DNA of 64,000 nucleotides, taken from positions 124,001 through 188,000 of the forward strand of contig JADDMT010000037.1 in NCBI GenBank assembly GCA_021401465.1, read 5' to 3'. Below, one piece after another: positions 1-10,503 of the stretch. The DNA comes from Teratosphaeria epicoccoides. Taxonomy: Eukaryota > Ascomycota > Dothideomycetes > Mycosphaerellales > Teratosphaeriaceae. The first letter of the stretch is position 1. Every line of letters begins with the position of its first letter. The notes beneath the pieces were generated by a model. That model was not told where the DNA came from. It ran no database searches and worked only from the letters and a program-made list of their open reading frames with translations. The position numbers and the translations under genes are program-made.

Positions 1-1674
1 ACGCTCTATGTCATAGGACTAAGAGCAAGACTAGTCGAGGGATCTAGGTTAAGAAGAAACCTAGCCTGCTAAAGAGCCTACTCTTTAGCCTTGTCTTCTC
101 TAATCTCACGCTCCTTAAGGGTGCGACTATCCTTGACTTTATAGTTAACTACATCTAACTGTTTCTAAAGACATATCTCCTTTACATGCGCCTCTATTAT
201 CTTCTATAAAGCCTTAGCTAGGGCTACCTTCGCATGATCAAGATTAGCAATTAGTCTTTTCTGCTAATTACCTAACTTCTTCTATTTAACCTCTGTTACC
301 TTCATGTTATAACTTTGACAGTTACTAAAGTAATACTATAAACATTTCCCTAAGGAAATATGCACTTAACAAACAAGCTTTAACTCTTAACACTAAGTAT
401 AGGACTTTATACTATCCTAGCCCTAACAATAGATTCGATTCGCGTAGTGTTTACATTTCTGCATTAAAGGGGCGTTAGTGTCTAGAATGACACAAGGTAG
501 TAATGTAGAAAGAGAAGACATTACTATGTAAAGGAAAGGACAAGAGAAACCCTATACTAATAAGGTAGCTTAGGGACAAGCTAGGCTAAGAGGGGGATAG
601 TGTCATGAGTACTATAAGTTACAAGTACTATAGCCTAAGTCATAGCTGTTATAAGTGCTATAAGTTATAGTGTTATAAGTTATAGTACTATGAGTTATAA
701 CGTAGGCATAGAAGAGAGGGTCTATTACATAAGGACAGACACCTAGATCTATAGGGTTAGTCTACAGATCTATAGGCCTATATAGGAGAAAGGATCTATT
801 ATATAAGAACAGACCCTAGGATCTATAGGGTTAGTCTATAGATCTACAGACATAGGTCTAATAGGTCTGTTAACAGATCTAATAGAGCTGCCCTGTCTCT
901 CTAGTATATAGGGATAGCTTTAGGACAGGTAGTTAGGAGCTTTATGCTTAATTTAAGCTTCTCCTCTAGGGGGGATAGTTAGTATAAGGTTAATTGCCTT
1001 TGTTAATATTCTTTACTACTCTATAAGTCTAATACCTAATCCCCTTCCTGCTATTAGCACCTACCCTTCTAATAGTAGAGGTATCCTACATTAGGCTTTA
1101 ATCCTACTTAGATAACATATAAGCTAATGTATATACAAAGGACCCCCTTACTATATAGTAGGGTCATTACATGCTAAGGGCAGGCATTAGAACCTATGTA
1201 GCTCCTATAGCCTCCTAGTATTAACTGTATTAATATCTATGATAGTCATTTAGGCTACATAGACTTGTCCTTCTTTTACTTCCTCTCTAGGGAGGTTTTA
1301 GATACCTTATTTACCTTCCTTCCCTTAATGTGTTTAGGATAGTAGTTTACCTAGTAGTCTCTTGTACTAAGGGTAGTATATTAGAGTATGTTTAGCGCTA
1401 ATACCCCCTAATAGTATTAATTATATTAATTACTTTCTTAGAGAATATACTAGTAGATATTATGCTATTCTTTTAACTACTCCTTAGGGTTAGACTAATT
1501 AACTATTACTATGATCCTATTATAGTTAGTAACTTATAGGCTACAAGGTTAATATTCTTAAGATTGTCTACTACTAGGATAGTTGCTATAATAGAGGTAC
1601 TTGATATTCTAATACTCCTATTAGTTAGAAACATAAGAAGTTACATATAGGTACTTAGGAGTCTGAGAATAAGG
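1..1674. repeat. RIP-like degraded repeat relic
   Basis: This stretch has no open frame of any length and a composition unlike the rest of the window. It is saturated with CTA, TAG, TTA and TAA words, while CpA and TpG are scarce. That is the pattern left when CpA is converted to TpA on both strands by repeat-induced point mutation of a transposon. The change to normal gene-rich composition is abrupt near 1675. No transposase, reverse transcriptase or terminal repeat can be read, so the parent element is unknown. It is probably the edge of a longer repeat island lying outside the window. Confidence 0.75.
721..851. repeat. Diverged direct repeat, 74-bp period
   Basis: Copy 1 (721-776) and copy 2 (795-851) share the order TCTATTA..ATAAG..ACAGAC followed by ATCTATAGGGTTAGTCTA..AGATCTA. 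Most differences are C/T or G/A transitions, as RIP would give after duplication. A near-perfect palindrome centred on GTTAAC lies just downstream at 864-879. Confidence 0.6.
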
Positions 1675-2716
1675 TGAATTTTTTGTCATGTTGCGCGTAT
1701 TTTGGGAATCGCGCCTAGTCAGAGCATCGGAGGTTTCATCCGATGCGGATAGGTAGGACTAATTCCCGAAGAAGCTGTAAAGGATCGGCGTAGCCTGCGG
1801 ACCGGTCGATTGAGGACTAGGAAGAATCTGCCATATTGCTTATAGCTCCACTCGGCGCATCGTCTCAATGACATAAACAATGCGTTACTATCATCGGTAG
1901 GTGCAAAGAGGCGCAATATGCAGGCGAGCTGAGCATGACGGGGCTGAGCAGCCTGAGCCAGGCAGTCGGTGGTGGAACGATATCTTCGCCAACGTTCCTT
2001 ACAAGGGTTGCCTGCCGACGCGAGACTCGAGAGTATGCATGTAGGCTGACAAGCAGAGTGTTCGGGCCAGATTTTCAGGTACCAGGGAACGAACCGAGAG
2101 CGGAGGCGAGAGCGGATTGGTTCTAGGCGTATCTATGACGAGTACCATAGATTGTTCCACAAATTATTCCATGTCGTACAGTTGCATAGAGGGCATGAGG
2201 CTGCACGGTGCGTTTGAGCAGACGCGTGCGGTGGTTTCAGAAAACCCAAGTTGGGCGGCCTTGCCTACAGGAACCCGTGCTTACAGATACATGTATTCTG
2301 TCGCTTGCAAGAAACAAGGTTCCCTCCGGCGTTGGGGGTCTGTGCGTACTTTGTAATGTTGTGTGCGACAGACGTCGCTGCCGCTGCAGGTCGACGTTGA
2401 GGGAGATCCGATCAACGCATTGCCAGATAGACTTCACGTCATCCTATTCATCAACTCACGACGAAATACAGGCGTCTCGACAGGCATTATCAGCCATACA
2501 CATTCATAGACGCCTAGCACCCGGAAACCCTTGGCGGTCACCTTTGCGTCACGCCAGCGAATACCCAATCCACGCGCGCCCTGTCACCACCACCGAAATA
2601 AACACGACGCATACTCTTGCGCCAACGACAGGCATCCGACAGCTACAGTTTCGCACGAGGAATGGTAGTGCGATGACCAGTATTGCTGCCTTTGCCGTGC
2701 ACATCGGCTAGCAGCC
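1675..2716. other. Upstream region of the RhoGEF gene
   Basis: About 1 kb of normal-composition DNA between the repeat relic and the RhoGEF start codon. The open frames here are short, overlap on both strands and resemble nothing I know. It presumably holds the RhoGEF promoter and 5' leader. No RNA gene or repeat seen. Confidence 0.5.
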
Positions 2717-5700
2717 ATGGAGCGCACCCAGTCACCGCCGGTAGTTTTGGGCGCGAATCTCGATGGGCCGATGCTCGACCCCAATGCCCATGAGTTCTTC
2801 AATCTCGCGTCGCCGGTAGAGAGCGTGTCCGCACCACCGTCAGACATCCCGGCCAATGCCGTGAGAAGCGGAAGTGCTGGCATGGGGGCAGGAGCAAAGC
2901 GGTACTCGCCGTCGCTGGGGCAGCAGCAGATGAGGTCGGTAGGCAACCCGGCTACAACATCGCGTACAAACCCAGTGCTGCTACCGTCATGGACGCCGGG
3001 GAACGTGAAGGATCTCGCAAAGAAGATAGATCAGGGTGCAGCTACTCGAGGGCCTGTGTTCCCCGCGGCGCGGTCAACGCAAGAAAGATCGCGACGGCCA
3101 ATGGGAAGAAGCGAAGCTCAAGGGAGCACAAAACTATTGAAAAGGCGCCCCGGTCAGCCAAAGTCGCCTGAGAAGTCATCGACGGGGGTGCTCGACACAG
3201 CCAGTAAATCCTCCTCAGTCGCCACGCTCAGCAGCGCCAAGAGTCACCCACACCTGGCAAGCGCTGCTGAAAGCGTGAAGACACCAGCAAAGCAGAATTA
3301 TGCAAGCGCAGAGCCTCTCTTCGGAGAGTTGACCGCAGATGGCTGGCAGGGTGATTTTCATCTGCCAAATCACGGAACACTCCCTACATTTCAGCTGGCT
3401 CCGCTCAGACAAAGCAGCCGTGGTGTAGCTTTTGGGCACGGCAGGAGCCGATCGCACCAGGATTTACAAACACCGATCTTATCACCACCGAAGACGCTCA
3501 ATCACAAGCGAAGCCGAAGTGAGGTAAACGCTGTCATTCGAGGAGGTCATTCTGCTCTGCCGAATCTCCATTTGCAAAGCATGACGCAGCTGTATCCGAC
3601 TCCTCACACGTCTGGCTTCAAGAAACCACCGCGAAGAGATTCACCTACGTCCCGCATACCGGTGAGCTCTCGAAGGTCATCAGATGCTTCGATGACAACC
3701 TCGTCTCCCTACTCGCGGTCCGCGTCTGCCATGTCCAATCGCGGTGGTAAATCACGCGCATCGCGATCGCCGGGGCGCCAAGTCATGTCTGGCAAGGAGA
3801 ATACTACAAGCTCGATACCGCGAAGTAGATACCAACCGCCTCCGATGCCACTGTCGAACAACAAAACGCTGGCTGCTAAGATAGTGGCACCAACAACCAA
3901 GACTTCCCCGCCCTTGAGATCCTCACGACCAAGACAGCCGGTCAGTTCTGCGACTACGTCGGCCAGTCGAGCACGAGCATCGGAGCGCTTCCAGTCTCGA
4001 ACCAAGGATGCGAAACGGCCGAGCGAACAGTGGTTGGGAAAGCCTTATGATGCACAGAAAGAGAAGAATAGGCGTCGGATACCAGAGTTGCAGAAAGTTG
4101 ATTTTGCAGAGCGTCGTGCGCGAATACAAAGAGCGATATCGCAGAGTATAGAAGAGACTAAGGCGCTCGAGCAATCACAAGAGAGGTCAAAGTCTCGGTC
4201 GATGAAAATGGACGAGGACGAGTCTGAACGAAGCGAACAGAAGGCGCCAGATGCCGGAACATCCGAGGACAACAGTGTGGACCGACATCAAGCCGGAGAA
4301 AAGGAGGGCGAAATAGATGAGATGGAGCTTGGCCAGACCGTAAGACCGACTACGCATGGCCGAGTACTGAGCTTGGCTACTGCCCACATTAATAAGCATG
4401 CACAGCGGGAGCCGGAGCCCGTGACAGCGGCAACAGAGTTCGAGATTGAGGAGAGTCCAGTTTTAGGTCATCTCGCGCATGAGACCAATAAGGATCCGGC
4501 AACAGCGCTCGCATCTGCCCCTGAAACAAAACCGCAGCCAGCTGCGCTCAAGGACGAGTCGCCTCCAATTCTCTCCTCGGCGACATATCGGCCCAGCTCC
4601 CCGCGACCTGCAACACCGTCACCTATCGAAGTCACAGTGCGAGAGCCTGATGCGGAATCACAGAGCCCCAATCTGCTTGATAATGCCACGCGCATGCGCC
4701 GACGTAGTGAGTCGTCAGCGAGCAGAGAAGGAACCGAGTTTGCGGAAGATAGCGCGTCTGCGGAAGACAGCCCAAGCGACGTTGAGGACAGATGGGTTCT
4801 GAATCGAGGTATCGCTGATCAAGGCTCGATCAATATTCTGCTGGACGACGATGCGACGAATGCCACTCAGCACGAACCTTGGGTGAAGTCAATGGAGCAG
4901 GAGTTCCACCGTATCCCAAGTGACTTTGACCCAGTTTCATTCCAACATGCTCAGGGGTACAGCCAGCATGCATTCACATCGAATCGCTACAGCCAGTCGC
5001 CTTTCGAACCGGACTTTGAAGACCATTCGCTGCAGGATACTCCAAAGAGGCGCCAAGCGAAAGGAGATACATTGAACCCCGCGACAGACCACCAGAATTC
5101 AGAGCATGCCCTACCCGGTGCAGACGAATCAAGCGAACGCGACTCGGTCATTGCCCAGGCAATTGACCAATATCAGAGTAACGGATCGATTGCTCCTGAG
5201 ATGTTAAAATACCTGCATCAGCATCACAGCGTCGACTTGCAAAGACTCTCCGCTAATGGTGGATCCGACGCAATGATGGTGCAGAGTCTGTTGGACAGCA
5301 TGCTCAACCCGCAGCCCGTGCAAGGCCAGAATATCGCACCCATGGAAGTGTTACTGCCGTCGCAATACAATTTGCCCGCCGTGACTCCTGACACTCCGTC
5401 GGATGCTGATATGGCAGTTGGCACAGCTGTCGTGTACGGTAGTGATGCGATTTACGAGAACACGCCTGAGGAGGAAGAGGACTTCGCCGCAAAGATTCGT
5501 AAGGCTGACGAAGACTGGGAAAGGCAGCAACATGGTGAAGGCACTGAATTTGGTGCCGAAGCGGATGCTGACGGCGACCGGCCTACGCCGCCTCCCAAGG
5601 ATGACGGCTATACACCACGTTCCAGTATCGGACCGCCTAGCGCAACCTTCCTTCCCAGCATGATGAATGGCCTGCGCATCTCCTCGGCAGACACTTTACA

Positions 5701-8311
5701 TGATAGCGTACGGGATCTTGTTGACACCACATCAAAGGATGCCACAACTTCGCGAACGCATGCGCCACCACTGCCTGGTCATGCGCCTCCTCCAGTTCCC
5801 TCGCCCCTCGTGGTTGCGCGATTACTCACTGGACTATCAGAAGCGTCGTGTTCAGAGCGTGACTCGACTGAGCTCTCACCACGGGTACCCAGACATCTTT
5901 GGGGTCCATCTGGCTCGTCGCGACCATCAGTTGATAGTCAACGAACACCTGGATCGTCATCTTTACCTGGTGGTCGGTCGATGTCCTCTTTTGCTGGTTC
6001 CACTCGGCACAGCTCTGTAGACAATAGCAATGAAGGGCAGGCAAGGCTGGCGAATGGGGTCTCGCCCAGTCCAGATCAGAAACGTTTGATGAAGCGCAGA
6101 CACATTATCAAGGAGCTCGTGGACACTGAGAGCACGTACCACCAGGATTTGAAGATCATTGAGGACATCTACAGAGCCACTGCGGCCGATTTACTGTCTG
6201 CCGAGGATAGGAAAACGCTTTTCGGCAATTGCGATGAGATCGAGCGATTCTCTTTACACTTCTACGACGAGCTACGGAAAGTCGTGGCCACCGTATACGT
6301 GCCGTCGAAGCAGATACGCTGGAACAATAAGCGCGGCAGCTATTCCACTACTCAAAGCGATGGGACCGGACAGACCAACATTAGCAGTGACTCTGTCGAC
6401 GAAGAGAAGGACAGATCTACCCTGGTTGGTTCATGCTTCCTGGCCAATCTGCAACGCATGGACCAAGTGTATGGTGCTTACCTGAAGAATCATGATGCTG
6501 CTAATCAGCGGCTTTCTGCGCTGAAGAGCATTTCGACGGTTAAGTGCTGGCTAGACGAATGCCACAACAATGCCAGCGATATCACCTCGGCTTGGGACCT
6601 GGACTCTTTGCTTGTTAAGCCGACTCAGCGTGTTTCCAAATACCCAATGCTTCTACAACAGCTGCTCGAGACGACGCCAACTTCTCACCCTGATCACGAA
6701 GCTCTAAAGACTGCTACCAAGGACTCCATAGGAATGCTGACGCGCATTAATGAAGCCAAGAAGAGGGCAGATATTGTTGACCAGATCATCAATCGAAAAG
6801 GCAAAGAAGAATTTCGAAGTGGTCTGGCCAAGGCTTTCGGACGAAGAACGGAGAAGCTCAAGGAGCGCGTCGGCATTGCAGAGGCATTCCAGGACGTGGA
6901 GTTTGATGAGCTGTCTCACAAATTTGGTGGTCACTTCATCCGACTGCAGATCTGCATGCGCGACGTTCAGGAATATCTGCATCGCATCGACAAGATCATG
7001 GATCAGCTCGTCCAGTGTGCCGCCGCGTTTGAGCAGTTCACAGATGTGATGACAGGATCTTTACCCGAGGTGGAAAAGAAATGGCGGAATTATTCGCAAT
7101 GTATTGTGGAGATTTCACACATCGCTTATCCTGAGCACAAGACGACTGTGCAGAAGCGTGTAATCCAGCCCTTGGTCACCTGCATCAAGCTACACGACGG
7201 TCCACAAAACGCAATCAATAAGCGCAAGAAGAGGATCGTGGACTATGCAAAGTGCAAATCTGTCGAGAAGCGTGGTGAGAAACCAGACAAGCGGACTCTG
7301 GAGGCATCAGAGATGTACGAGGCGCTCAATGAGCAGCTCAAGATTGAACTGCCCCGACTCTACTCGCTCACGGCACACTTGGTCCAAGCTTGTCTCAACT
7401 GCTTCCTAGATATTCAACAGAAGTGGTACAACATGTGGGAGCGAAAGCTGCGGCCGATACTCGAAGAGTGTGTTTTACCTACAAGCATTCAGCAGATCGA
7501 GCCGGCATTCCAATCGGACTTCGATGCTGTTAAGAACAAGTTCGTCGAGCTGTCGATCTGCAATGGCGCGCTCATGGCTGACAGTGCCAACTTTCTGTCG
7601 CCCACGCACACTTTGATTGACAACTCCGAGAACTCTTCTTTGAAACGACCGTCTAGCAATGACAAGCGCACAATGTCCGTCGGCAGTGAAAGCTCGCCGT
7701 ACGGCAACGACGGCATGGCGACCTCAGCTTTCCCGCGCGAAGGACGATTCCGATCGAACTCTGCGCTATCTGCCAGGGCCGGGCCCGTCGCACCATCCCG
7801 GGAATCCAGCTACTGCTATGACTCAAGTTCTGCAGCTCCGAATTCATCCATTTCCACGAGTAGACCAGCTACTGCAAATCCGCTCTCGTCGCAAGCCACA
7901 TCCTTTTCGGGGTTCAGGCCGAGCGCAGATACAGCTAGGAGCTCTCGCTGTGCGTCTCAGCAGACTTACTTCACCGCACAACCGGATCACACTGGCCGTG
8001 TGTCTGTCCGTAGCTCGAGTATCTTCAATTCAGCCATGCCTCCAGATTCATCGCCTTCACTGAGACCTACGACACCGAATGCAACAGCAGAAGAGCCACA
8101 GACTATGTTTGTGTGCGCAAGCTTGTTCGAGTTCAGCATCGACAAGACGCGGAAAGAAGCGGGCTATCCATACCTCACTTACGTGCAGGGTGAGGTATTT
8201 GACGTTGTCGCACAAAAGGGCGAGCTGTGGCTGGCAAAGAATCAGGACGACACTAGTAGTACTCTCGGATGGATCTGGGAGCAGCATTTTGTCATTCTCA
8301 GCCAGAATTGA
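2717..8311 (+). CDS. Rho guanine-nucleotide exchange factor, DH-BAR-SH3 (Tuba/DNMBP-like)
   Basis: An intronless 1864-residue protein. The first ~1100 residues are low-complexity, rich in Ser, Pro, Arg and Gln. A Dbl-homology domain follows (about residues 1125-1345), beginning at the typical KRRHIIKELVDTESTYHQDL segment and containing the helix-8-like LVKPTQRVSKYPMLL motif. There is no clear PH domain. Instead a BAR-type helical region follows (about 1365-1610), then another Ser-rich linker, and a C-terminal SH3-like domain (about 1797-1860). This order matches fungal relatives of dynamin-binding protein/Tuba, which activate Cdc42-type GTPases at curved membranes and link to actin and endocytosis. 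The function is inferred from the domain order. The start is the first ATG of the frame, and no better start lies upstream. It is the largest gene in the window and stands alone on its strand next to the RIP relic. Confidence 0.9.
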   Translation: MERTQSPPVVLGANLDGPMLDPNAHEFFNLASPVESVSAPPSDIPANAVRSGSAGMGAGAKRYSPSLGQQQMRSVGNPATTSRTNPVLLPSWTPGNVKDLAKKIDQGAATRGPVFPAARSTQERSRRPMGRSEAQGSTKLLKRRPGQPKSPEKSSTGVLDTASKSSSVATLSSAKSHPHLASAAESVKTPAKQNYASAEPLFGELTADGWQGDFHLPNHGTLPTFQLAPLRQSSRGVAFGHGRSRSHQDLQTPILSPPKTLNHKRSRSEVNAVIRGGHSALPNLHLQSMTQLYPTPHTSGFKKPPRRDSPTSRIPVSSRRSSDASMTTSSPYSRSASAMSNRGGKSRASRSPGRQVMSGKENTTSSIPRSRYQPPPMPLSNNKTLAAKIVAPTTKTSPPLRSSRPRQPVSSATTSASRARASERFQSRTKDAKRPSEQWLGKPYDAQKEKNRRRIPELQKVDFAERRARIQRAISQSIEETKALEQSQERSKSRSMKMDEDESERSEQKAPDAGTSEDNSVDRHQAGEKEGEIDEMELGQTVRPTTHGRVLSLATAHINKHAQREPEPVTAATEFEIEESPVLGHLAHETNKDPATALASAPETKPQPAALKDESPPILSSATYRPSSPRPATPSPIEVTVREPDAESQSPNLLDNATRMRRRSESSASREGTEFAEDSASAEDSPSDVEDRWVLNRGIADQGSINILLDDDATNATQHEPWVKSMEQEFHRIPSDFDPVSFQHAQGYSQHAFTSNRYSQSPFEPDFEDHSLQDTPKRRQAKGDTLNPATDHQNSEHALPGADESSERDSVIAQAIDQYQSNGSIAPEMLKYLHQHHSVDLQRLSANGGSDAMMVQSLLDSMLNPQPVQGQNIAPMEVLLPSQYNLPAVTPDTPSDADMAVGTAVVYGSDAIYENTPEEEEDFAAKIRKADEDWERQQHGEGTEFGAEADADGDRPTPPPKDDGYTPRSSIGPPSATFLPSMMNGLRISSADTLHDSVRDLVDTTSKDATTSRTHAPPLPGHAPPPVPSPLVVARLLTGLSEASCSERDSTELSPRVPRHLWGPSGSSRPSVDSQRTPGSSSLPGGRSMSSFAGSTRHSSVDNSNEGQARLANGVSPSPDQKRLMKRRHIIKELVDTESTYHQDLKIIEDIYRATAADLLSAEDRKTLFGNCDEIERFSLHFYDELRKVVATVYVPSKQIRWNNKRGSYSTTQSDGTGQTNISSDSVDEEKDRSTLVGSCFLANLQRMDQVYGAYLKNHDAANQRLSALKSISTVKCWLDECHNNASDITSAWDLDSLLVKPTQRVSKYPMLLQQLLETTPTSHPDHEALKTATKDSIGMLTRINEAKKRADIVDQIINRKGKEEFRSGLAKAFGRRTEKLKERVGIAEAFQDVEFDELSHKFGGHFIRLQICMRDVQEYLHRIDKIMDQLVQCAAAFEQFTDVMTGSLPEVEKKWRNYSQCIVEISHIAYPEHKTTVQKRVIQPLVTCIKLHDGPQNAINKRKKRIVDYAKCKSVEKRGEKPDKRTLEASEMYEALNEQLKIELPRLYSLTAHLVQACLNCFLDIQQKWYNMWERKLRPILEECVLPTSIQQIEPAFQSDFDAVKNKFVELSICNGALMADSANFLSPTHTLIDNSENSSLKRPSSNDKRTMSVGSESSPYGNDGMATSAFPREGRFRSNSALSARAGPVAPSRESSYCYDSSSAAPNSSISTSRPATANPLSSQATSFSGFRPSADTARSSRCASQQTYFTAQPDHTGRVSVRSSSIFNSAMPPDSSPSLRPTTPNATAEEPQTMFVCASLFEFSIDKTRKEAGYPYLTYVQGEVFDVVAQKGELWLAKNQDDTSSTLGWIWEQHFVILSQN

Positions 8312-9158
8312 AGAGTCGGCGCTGCGGACATCCGTCAATAAGCTTACTGGGCGACTATCTAATCACGACACTGACATAATTGGTACATGCACACTACGAC
8401 TCCGGGTTATTCCATATGTCTGGCTACGATCGGGCATGTTTCTATTTCATCTCAACACTTCTATAAAGCGACTCAGCGAGCGGGCAAGCGAAAAAGCAAG
8501 CGCAGGGTATTGGAGCCTAAGGATTAATTCTCTTGTGGCGCACATGGGATGGCATATATGAGCGGGTTAAATGGGCGTACGAAGAGCTGGATAGACTTAT
8601 TTATGGGCGCAACGCACCGTATATTGTGCGAGTCTGCATCTGGCTCGTGGTACCCAGGCAGTGTCGGACCTTGCTTATACACAGTGCAGGGGTGGGCGGA
8701 GAGCAGAGATTGGGGTCGGGATTGGTAGCAGATGGAGATCTTTTGGTAAAAGAGGGCAGTGTATACTACATGCGGAGGTGAAAAATTATGATTATCTCGC
8801 AAGAGTCCTGAGCATGTTGTCTGTCACCTTGTCCACTCGAGCACCGAAGCGGGCACGTCCATGTGAAACGCAATCCATTGGACACCTGGGCTGTCAGTGA
8901 TCTGTGATCTGACATCATGATCTCGGAATAATTCCCTCGTCGTGACGCGGTTGATGCCTCCTGATGAGAGTTGCGACGGGGAATGCAACGCATCTTTTTG
9001 CGCCATTGCTCGTGCACGGCAATTGAGAAACTATAGAACGAAGATACACACACGTGCGGCATAGCGGATCCAAGAGTGGAAGGCGCGAGTCAACACCGCT
9101 CTCTTAGACATTTCAACATCGTCCACTTCGATGCACTCGACTCCGACATGACTGCACT
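8312..9158. other. Convergent intergenic region
   Basis: About 850 bases between the 3' ends of the RhoGEF gene (plus) and the hydrolase gene (minus). It contains only short overlapping frames with no recognisable product. Both 3' untranslated regions are expected here. I see no RNA gene or repeat. Confidence 0.5.
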
Positions 9159-10003
9159 TCATGTGTACGCGATCACGCTCTCTGCCATCTCAACAAGCGT
9201 ATCTGCGATGACTTCCATGCTGCCTCCGTAAAGCTCGGTATTTGCTTCTTTTTCATATACAGTACAGTATGCGCCGTTGAAACTACATGCAAAATCAGCA
9301 TGGCCTGGACATTTTCACAAATCAGCCTTCACTTACCCAACCTTTCTCGCGGCAGAAACATCCCACATATGTGCCTGCGATGTGACATGTCAGTAGGTCT
9401 GTGAATATACAAGTGCCCTGCCCTGCCACCCATCAAGACACGTACCGCAGCAAACCACTTCTCATCTTCATTTGGCAGCATTTCGAATACCGGTCGATAC
9501 GCAGCCAGGGCTGGCTTGCTCACTTTGCCACTATCACAGCTGAGTACTCGATTCTCTGGCATATCAAACCCAGCAGCATCGAAGTACCCTTTGACTCTCT
9601 TCTTGTCGCCAGAAGTGAAACAGTAGACTTCCACTCCAGCTGCCCTCAACTTGTCGATCGCTTGGCTGGCACCTGGTCGAAGCTGCAGCTGACTGTAGGA
9701 GGCCAGCATGTCATCGCGCTCCTTTTCCGTGGCGAGCGATCTTGGATCCGATATCCCAGCTTGAAAAGCTGTCCGATAAAATTGAAGCTGCATGACGTCA
9801 AGATACATCACATACGCTTCGGCCACGGACAGAAAGGTGAATTCAAGTTCTGCATCTTGTAGCCAGGAGTGTGCGAAGATCTGGGCCGTGATGCCATGTT
9901 TTCGGAGCCGGTCGCCAATGACTTCGTGCACTTTGTCGAAGAAGACGTCGTACGATACAAGCGTACCGACGACGTCGAAGGCGATGTGCTTTTTGGCCGG
10001 CAT
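9159..10003 (-). CDS. HAD-superfamily hydrolase, 2-haloacid dehalogenase type
   Basis: Three exons: 10003-9446, 9374-9337 and 9282-9159, giving 239 aa, the usual family length. Phases agree at both introns (GTACGT...CGCAG and GTAAGT...TGTAG). All four HAD motifs are visible: the nucleophile Asp10 in FDVVGTLV, the Ser/Thr of CFTSGD, the Lys-Pro segment KVSKPALAAYRPVFEMLP, and the acidic motif in AAHMWDVSAARKVGF, which is only restored by splicing exons 1-3. The family cleaves C-halogen or phosphate-ester bonds through an aspartyl intermediate. The true substrate is unknown, since many fungal members are called dehalogenases from sequence alone. An in-frame ATG three codons upstream (10012) is an alternative start. 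It lies downstream of, and in the same direction as, the amino-acid permease, so it may belong to the same catabolic group (inference). Confidence 0.9.
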
Positions 10004-10503
10004 GGTAAGCATTCGGGCCAGGCAATGTAGACTAGAGCTGTTACATGCCGACACGACGACCAAGGCGTACTCAGTAAGTATACATATTGGATGGTTTCCA
10101 TTTGCTAGTCTACCGAAGTAAAGGCGAATCGGCCAAATCACAATCAGGAAGATCACGCTCTTACGTACGTGGAGCGCCGAGGAGAATGGCCACTTATTGC
10201 ATCAGCCAACAAGAGGTCAATCGGTCGACAAATCGCGTCTCAAACGTAACGAGCTTGATCAAGACCAGCCGTATTGGGTCAACCAAATCAACTAGCAAAT
10301 CACTGTGCTGACAAGCATTCAGTCACATCAACAGGGTCTCAAATGTGGCACTTACCAGTCAACGGAATTGATATCCAGACCATTTGGTTGGCTCCCGGCT
10401 GATGGCTGCTAGTCTCGTTGAGACCTCATCTAATCTAATATATCCATGAGACTGTCGATGTGCACATTGTTTTACATTCTTATATACCAACGACAGCATC
10501 ATT
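10004..10503. other. Intergenic, hydrolase promoter
   Basis: About 500 bases between the permease stop and the hydrolase start, both minus strand. It should carry the permease 3' UTR and the hydrolase promoter. No gene or repeat seen. Confidence 0.5.
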
